Source: Microvirga aerophila (lineage in GTDB: Bacteria > Pseudomonadota > Alphaproteobacteria > Rhizobiales > Beijerinckiaceae). From it: DNA of 39,749 nucleotides. Positions within the stretch are counted from its first letter, which is position 1, and every line of letters begins with the position of its first letter. This document shows, piece by piece, positions 39,646 through 39,749 of this stretch. The DNA is taken from assembly GCF_003332305.1 (NCBI RefSeq), contig NZ_QOIO01000053.1, positions 1 to 39,749 on the forward strand, in the 5' to 3' direction. The position numbers and the translations under genes were made by a program. The notes under the pieces are model-generated. The model saw only the letters and a program-made list of their open reading frames with translations. It had not been told where the DNA came from and searched no databases.

Positions 39646-39749
39646 ATGGCGCTTATGGGTCGTCCAGGGTTGTCGGCAGAGCAGAAGCGGGAACTCTGGG
39701 CCCGATGGAAGGAGGGTTGGTCGCTCAGTGACATTGGCCGCGCGCTCGG
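39646..39749 (+). CDS. IS30-family transposase, N-terminus (partial)
   Basis: Begins MALMGRPGLSAEQKRELWAR then WKEGWSLSDIGRALG and runs off the window. GRPGLS...K.ELW.RW..G.SLSDIGRALG is the N-terminal HTH of IS30-family DDE transposases common in Rhizobiales. GGGAGA lies about eight bases before the ATG at 39646. The element appears to have inserted into the IS3 orfA at about 39596, so the intervening 50 bases should include its left end. Confidence 0.85.
   Translation, partial: MALMGRPGLSAEQKRELWARWKEGWSLSDIGRAL

Overview
The window looks like chromosome of a high-GC alphaproteobacterium. I favour Rhizobiales, near Microvirga or Methylobacterium, from the style of the small hypothetical proteins, HNH nuclease, BrnTA and VapBC loci and IS types. 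This is a judgement from protein style, not a database result. The window is accessory in character: a surface-polysaccharide locus embedded in toxin-antitoxin loci, broken genes and transposase remnants. I saw no rRNA, tRNA or CRISPR.

Layout. 1-3.7 kb: the end of a UDP-glucose dehydrogenase, a broken antisense NUDIX gene, GDP-L-fucose synthase and a WcaI-type glycosyltransferase (nucleotide-sugar supply and sugar transfer). 4.0-7.7 kb: a hypothetical gene, copy 1 of an HNH nuclease/UPF0149 repeat (both genes damaged), and two type II toxin-antitoxin operons with candidate operators. 8.4-24.1 kb: the main polysaccharide region. It holds several multi-membrane-span proteins resembling GT-C glycosyltransferases, two GtrA proteins, DprE1, DprE2, a HAD-UbiA fusion, a UDP-galactopyranose-mutase-like flavoprotein and an O-antigen-ligase-like protein. 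24.4-29.5 kb: an AT-richer membrane protein, an RTX protein with a clear terminator, a small exported protein and hypotheticals. 29.7-33.1 kb: an XRE regulator, copy 2 of the HNH/UPF0149 repeat (both genes intact), and IS66 and IS5 remnants. 33.3-36.7 kb: a frameshifted RTX gene and a run of very small minus-strand genes. 37.1-39.7 kb: an AT-richer FkbM methyltransferase, a frameshifted brnT with intact brnA, a truncated vapC, and an IS3 remnant interrupted by an IS30 element running off the end.

How the genes work together. The order gtrA-dprE1-dprE2 (13.7-16.2 kb) followed by a convergent HAD-UbiA gene recalls Mycobacterium tuberculosis Rv3789-Rv3790-Rv3791 plus UbiA (Rv3806c), which make decaprenyl-phosphoryl-D-arabinose. 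The neighbouring membrane proteins carry acidic motifs (DDAY, HDAQ) in the first periplasmic loop, as expected of polyprenyl-phosphate-sugar-dependent GT-C enzymes. My main inference is that this bacterium decorates or builds a cell-surface glycan with lipid-linked arabinofuranose, possibly with galactofuranose, and that an O-antigen-type ligase or polymerase finishes it. The two HNH/UPF0149 repeats lie in direct orientation on either side of this locus, so recombination between them could delete it.
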